Assembly: GCF_001429545.1 (NCBI RefSeq)
Contig: NZ_LMSP01000002.1
Span: 352,567 to 416,566, forward strand
Length of the DNA stretch: 64,000 bases
Direction of reading: 5' to 3'
DNA from: Paenibacillus sp. Soil787
GTDB lineage: Bacteria; Bacillota; Bacilli; Paenibacillales; NBRC-103111
Position 1 is the first letter of the stretch; every line of letters begins with the position of its first letter. The translations under genes and the position numbers were made by a program. A model generated the notes under the pieces. The model had not been told where the DNA came from. It was given only the letters and a program-made list of their open reading frames with translations, and did no database searches. Shown in pieces: positions 62,226 through 64,000 of this stretch.

Positions 62226-63644
62226 ATGAAAAAGTGGATAGGTATACTCATGAGTTTGGTATTCATGTTTTTGGCTGCTTGTAATGGCAGTACACCATCA
62301 GTAAACAGCAGTAAACCCTTAAGCACAAAAATAGAAAGTAAGGACTCCGAGGCTAACTCGAGTAGTCCTAGTACGGCAGGGAATGAAGGCATAATAGAGG
62401 ATGAAAACAAAGACAGCAAGAAGACCATTGTTATCTCCACTCTTGGAGTAACCGATTTTTACAAACAGGCAAAGCAAAAATACGAAGCAATCCATCCGAA
62501 TACGACTATTCAATTGAAGGAATTTGAAACAACACTGAATGAAGCTGGCACCATGAACGCTGCCGCAGTAGAGAAGTATATCAAACAAACCACTACAGAG
62601 GTCTTGTCGGGTAAGGGAGCGGATCTATTCGTTATGAATACAATCGACCTGCCGATTGAGAAATATATTGCCAAAAAAGCGTTTGTAAACTTGGACGAAC
62701 TCATAAAAAAGGACAAATCCTTTGATCCAAACCTTTATTATATGAACATACTCGACAATTCAAAAATAAGCGGTGGTCTCTATGTTCTGCCGCCAAAATT
62801 TTATTTGGAAGTTTTGTTCGGAGATAAAGTAGCTATTGAGAATGCTGGCGTTACGATTGATGATAAGAATTGGACATGGAGTCAGTTTGCAGATGTAGGA
62901 AAACAACTCGCGGATAAGGGAGTTCACGCCTACTCTTTAGGATCAGTGGGGCCCGAGAGTATGCTTAACTCCCTTGTGTCGGATAATTATGCCCAATTGG
63001 TTGATGGAGCTAATCGTAAAGCGAACTTTGATTCGACGGACTTTACCGAACTCCTTAAGCGTGTAAAGAGTTTGTACGACGAGAAAGTCATATCTGCCAA
63101 ATTCCTGCCACCTAAAGATACCAACTTTCATCTATCCCCAATATATTCACCAATTGATTATCTGTCTCGTCTCGCTATATATTATAAAAACGGAACGGTT
63201 TACCAAAAGCCTCATGCGGCCGGACAGAAATCGGGAATCGCATTCGGAGGGCTTCAAACCATTGCCATGAATTCAAATTCAACGATCAAAGGAACGGCAT
63301 GGGATTTTATGAAGTTTCTATTATCCGAGGAGATGCAAAGCATACCGCAACAAGACGGCTTCTCCATGATGAAATCTGTAATTGAGAAGACGATGGCAGA
63401 TTTAGCGAATGATGCGAAAAAAGGAACGATTAAATCAGAGAAAGTCGGGGTCCTCAAAGTATCGGACAAGGATTTGCAGTCCTTGAAGACCATGATATCC
63501 GATGCAAGTCTCCCGATCGCGCCAATGAACAAAGTTCAAATGATCATTATCGAGGAAGCTAAAGCTTATTTCTCTGGGCAGAAGACTGCTGAAACCGTCG
63601 CCAAGCTGATACAGAACCGCGTGACGACTTATATAAATGAATAA
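62226..63644 (+). CDS. Extracellular solute-binding lipoprotein (sugar ABC importer)
   Basis: Receptor of 472 residues (SBP family 1) for the permeases at 59250-61019. The frame opens at GTG 62217, but the ATG at 62226 is better spaced from AAGGAG (62208-62213) and starts the lipoprotein signal ending in the lipobox LAAC near residue 19. A Ser/Asn-rich linker of about 50 residues follows before the first core strand (KTIVISTLGVTDFYKQAKQKYE). WTWSQFADVGKQLADKG and AWDFMKFLLSEEMQ are typical of the family. Ligand unknown. Confidence 0.92.
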   Translation: MKKWIGILMSLVFMFLAACNGSTPSVNSSKPLSTKIESKDSEANSSSPSTAGNEGIIEDENKDSKKTIVISTLGVTDFYKQAKQKYEAIHPNTTIQLKEFETTLNEAGTMNAAAVEKYIKQTTTEVLSGKGADLFVMNTIDLPIEKYIAKKAFVNLDELIKKDKSFDPNLYYMNILDNSKISGGLYVLPPKFYLEVLFGDKVAIENAGVTIDDKNWTWSQFADVGKQLADKGVHAYSLGSVGPESMLNSLVSDNYAQLVDGANRKANFDSTDFTELLKRVKSLYDEKVISAKFLPPKDTNFHLSPIYSPIDYLSRLAIYYKNGTVYQKPHAAGQKSGIAFGGLQTIAMNSNSTIKGTAWDFMKFLLSEEMQSIPQQDGFSMMKSVIEKTMADLANDAKKGTIKSEKVGVLKVSDKDLQSLKTMISDASLPIAPMNKVQMIIIEEAKAYFSGQKTAETVAKLIQNRVTTYINE

Positions 63645-63661
63645 TACAAACAGCTTAAAAC

Positions 63662-63750
63662 AAATACCGCTGCTGTTAAAAGGGCGGTATTTATATCATA
63701 ACAGGGGACACCCTCTCGCACATCTTCGAAAGACCTCGATAGAGGTTTTT
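63662..63750 (+). terminator. Two hairpins after the binding-lipoprotein gene
   Basis: AAATACCGC (63662-63670) pairs with GCGGTATTT (63684-63692) but is followed by only a weak T-rich stretch. ACCTC (63733-63737) pairs with GAGGT (63742-63746) around GATA and is followed by TTTTT, a small but better-formed terminator. Confidence 0.65.
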
Positions 63751-63826
63751 CTCAGCATAATAGAAAGTATAAGTTTCGAGGTTGAGCATGAGGATAATCC
63801 CTTTCTAATTTTTTTGGTAAATTTGG

Positions 63827-63990
63827 TATTATGGAGAGAAGGAATACTAGCGCACAAAAATTGTGCGCAAGGTCGTCAGATTCGTCGCCACCGGGGGCTA
63901 AGAGTCTGTCCGACGAAAACAGGAGTTCACCCATGCTGTCACGAAATTTTTAAGTAATGGATAAATGAACGTGTAAAGGAAGTGCGAGGC
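63827..63990 (+). promoter_or_regulatory. Structured leader upstream of the last gene, family not recognised
   Basis: A -10-like TATTAT at 63827-63832 is followed by a perfect 8-base hairpin, GCGCACAA (63850-63857) with TTGTGCGC (63861-63868). A second stem joins GTCG (63872-63875) to CGAC (63911-63914), with CAGA/TCTG inside and a CCACCGGGGG loop. About 75 bases then lead to the ribosome site of the gene at 63991. There is no T run after the stems, so they look like a leader RNA or riboswitch-like element rather than a terminator. I do not recognise a known class. Confidence 0.35.
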
Positions 63991-64000
63991 ATGGCAAAAT
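63991..64000 (+). CDS. Start of a gene running off the window
   Basis: ATG at 63991 follows AAAGGAAG (63975-63982) by 8 bases and reads MAK before the window ends. Product unknown. Confidence 0.6.

Noticed and set aside
63872..63914. ZTP-type riboswitch because of the CCACCGGGGG loop
   Set aside because: The conserved 5' region and the downstream pseudoknot partner of that class are not visible; kept only as an unassigned leader.
63637..63957. 106-codon frame across the last intergenic region
   Set aside because: It runs through terminators and hairpins, its start overlaps the preceding gene's stop, and the sequence resembles no family.

Overview
The window looks like chromosomal DNA from a spore-forming, low-to-mid GC Firmicute, most likely Paenibacillus or a close relative. 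The evidence is a complete gerA/gerB/gerC-type germinant receptor operon, AGGAGG-type ribosome binding sites, LplA/LplB/LplC-type sugar importers paired with very long membrane-anchored AraC regulators (YesS type), and secreted multidomain enzymes with discoidin, OmpL47-like and FIMAH-like modules. No rRNA, tRNA, CRISPR array, transposase or phage gene was seen.

Region 1 (1-48414) is a large carbohydrate-utilisation region. It opens with the end of a ribose-type ABC importer (permease, double ATPase, binding lipoprotein; 1-3445), followed by a secreted 1327-residue beta-propeller enzyme. Next come a divergent YesS-like regulator (7659-9998) and an importer with two nearly identical binding lipoproteins (10217-15499). 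Two paralogous short AraC regulators (15765 and 25166) bracket a cytoplasmic predicted glycosidase and a secreted 2018-residue enzyme. A desaturase gene and a decayed Rieske ferredoxin gene lie on the other strand (26088-27424). A second secreted enzyme of the same catalytic family (27961-32265) is followed by a GH38-like enzyme. A second importer and regulator set is arranged around a divergent promoter (34978-41248). A six-gene operon then follows: Gfo/Idh/MocA dehydrogenase, SDR, ROK kinase, SIS protein, aldo/keto reductase and an alpha/alpha-toroid protein (41621-48414). The inferred flow is extracellular glycan cleavage, uptake of the fragments by importers that borrow a shared ATPase, and intracellular hydrolysis, oxidation and phosphorylation. 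The substrate cannot be read from sequence.

Region 2 (48538-53235, minus strand) is a germination operon gerA-gerB-gerC with a cation/proton antiporter translationally coupled at its end. Region 3 (53405-59121) has a secreted papain-like protease divergent from a two-component system, then a cell-wall amidase. Eleven-base-period repeats lie upstream of the two-component genes and upstream of the amidase. Region 4 (59250-63644) is another sugar-type ABC importer without an ATPase, unusual in carrying a HlyD/RND-like adaptor gene. The window ends in a structured leader before a gene that starts at 63991.

The strongest non-gene signal is a promoter-like element found at three places (before 10217, 12022 and 27961), where an AAAATCGG(T/A)GTT core lies exactly 53 bases before a -10-like hexamer. 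A weaker fourth copy lies before 41621. It ties genes spread over 31 kb into one candidate regulon.
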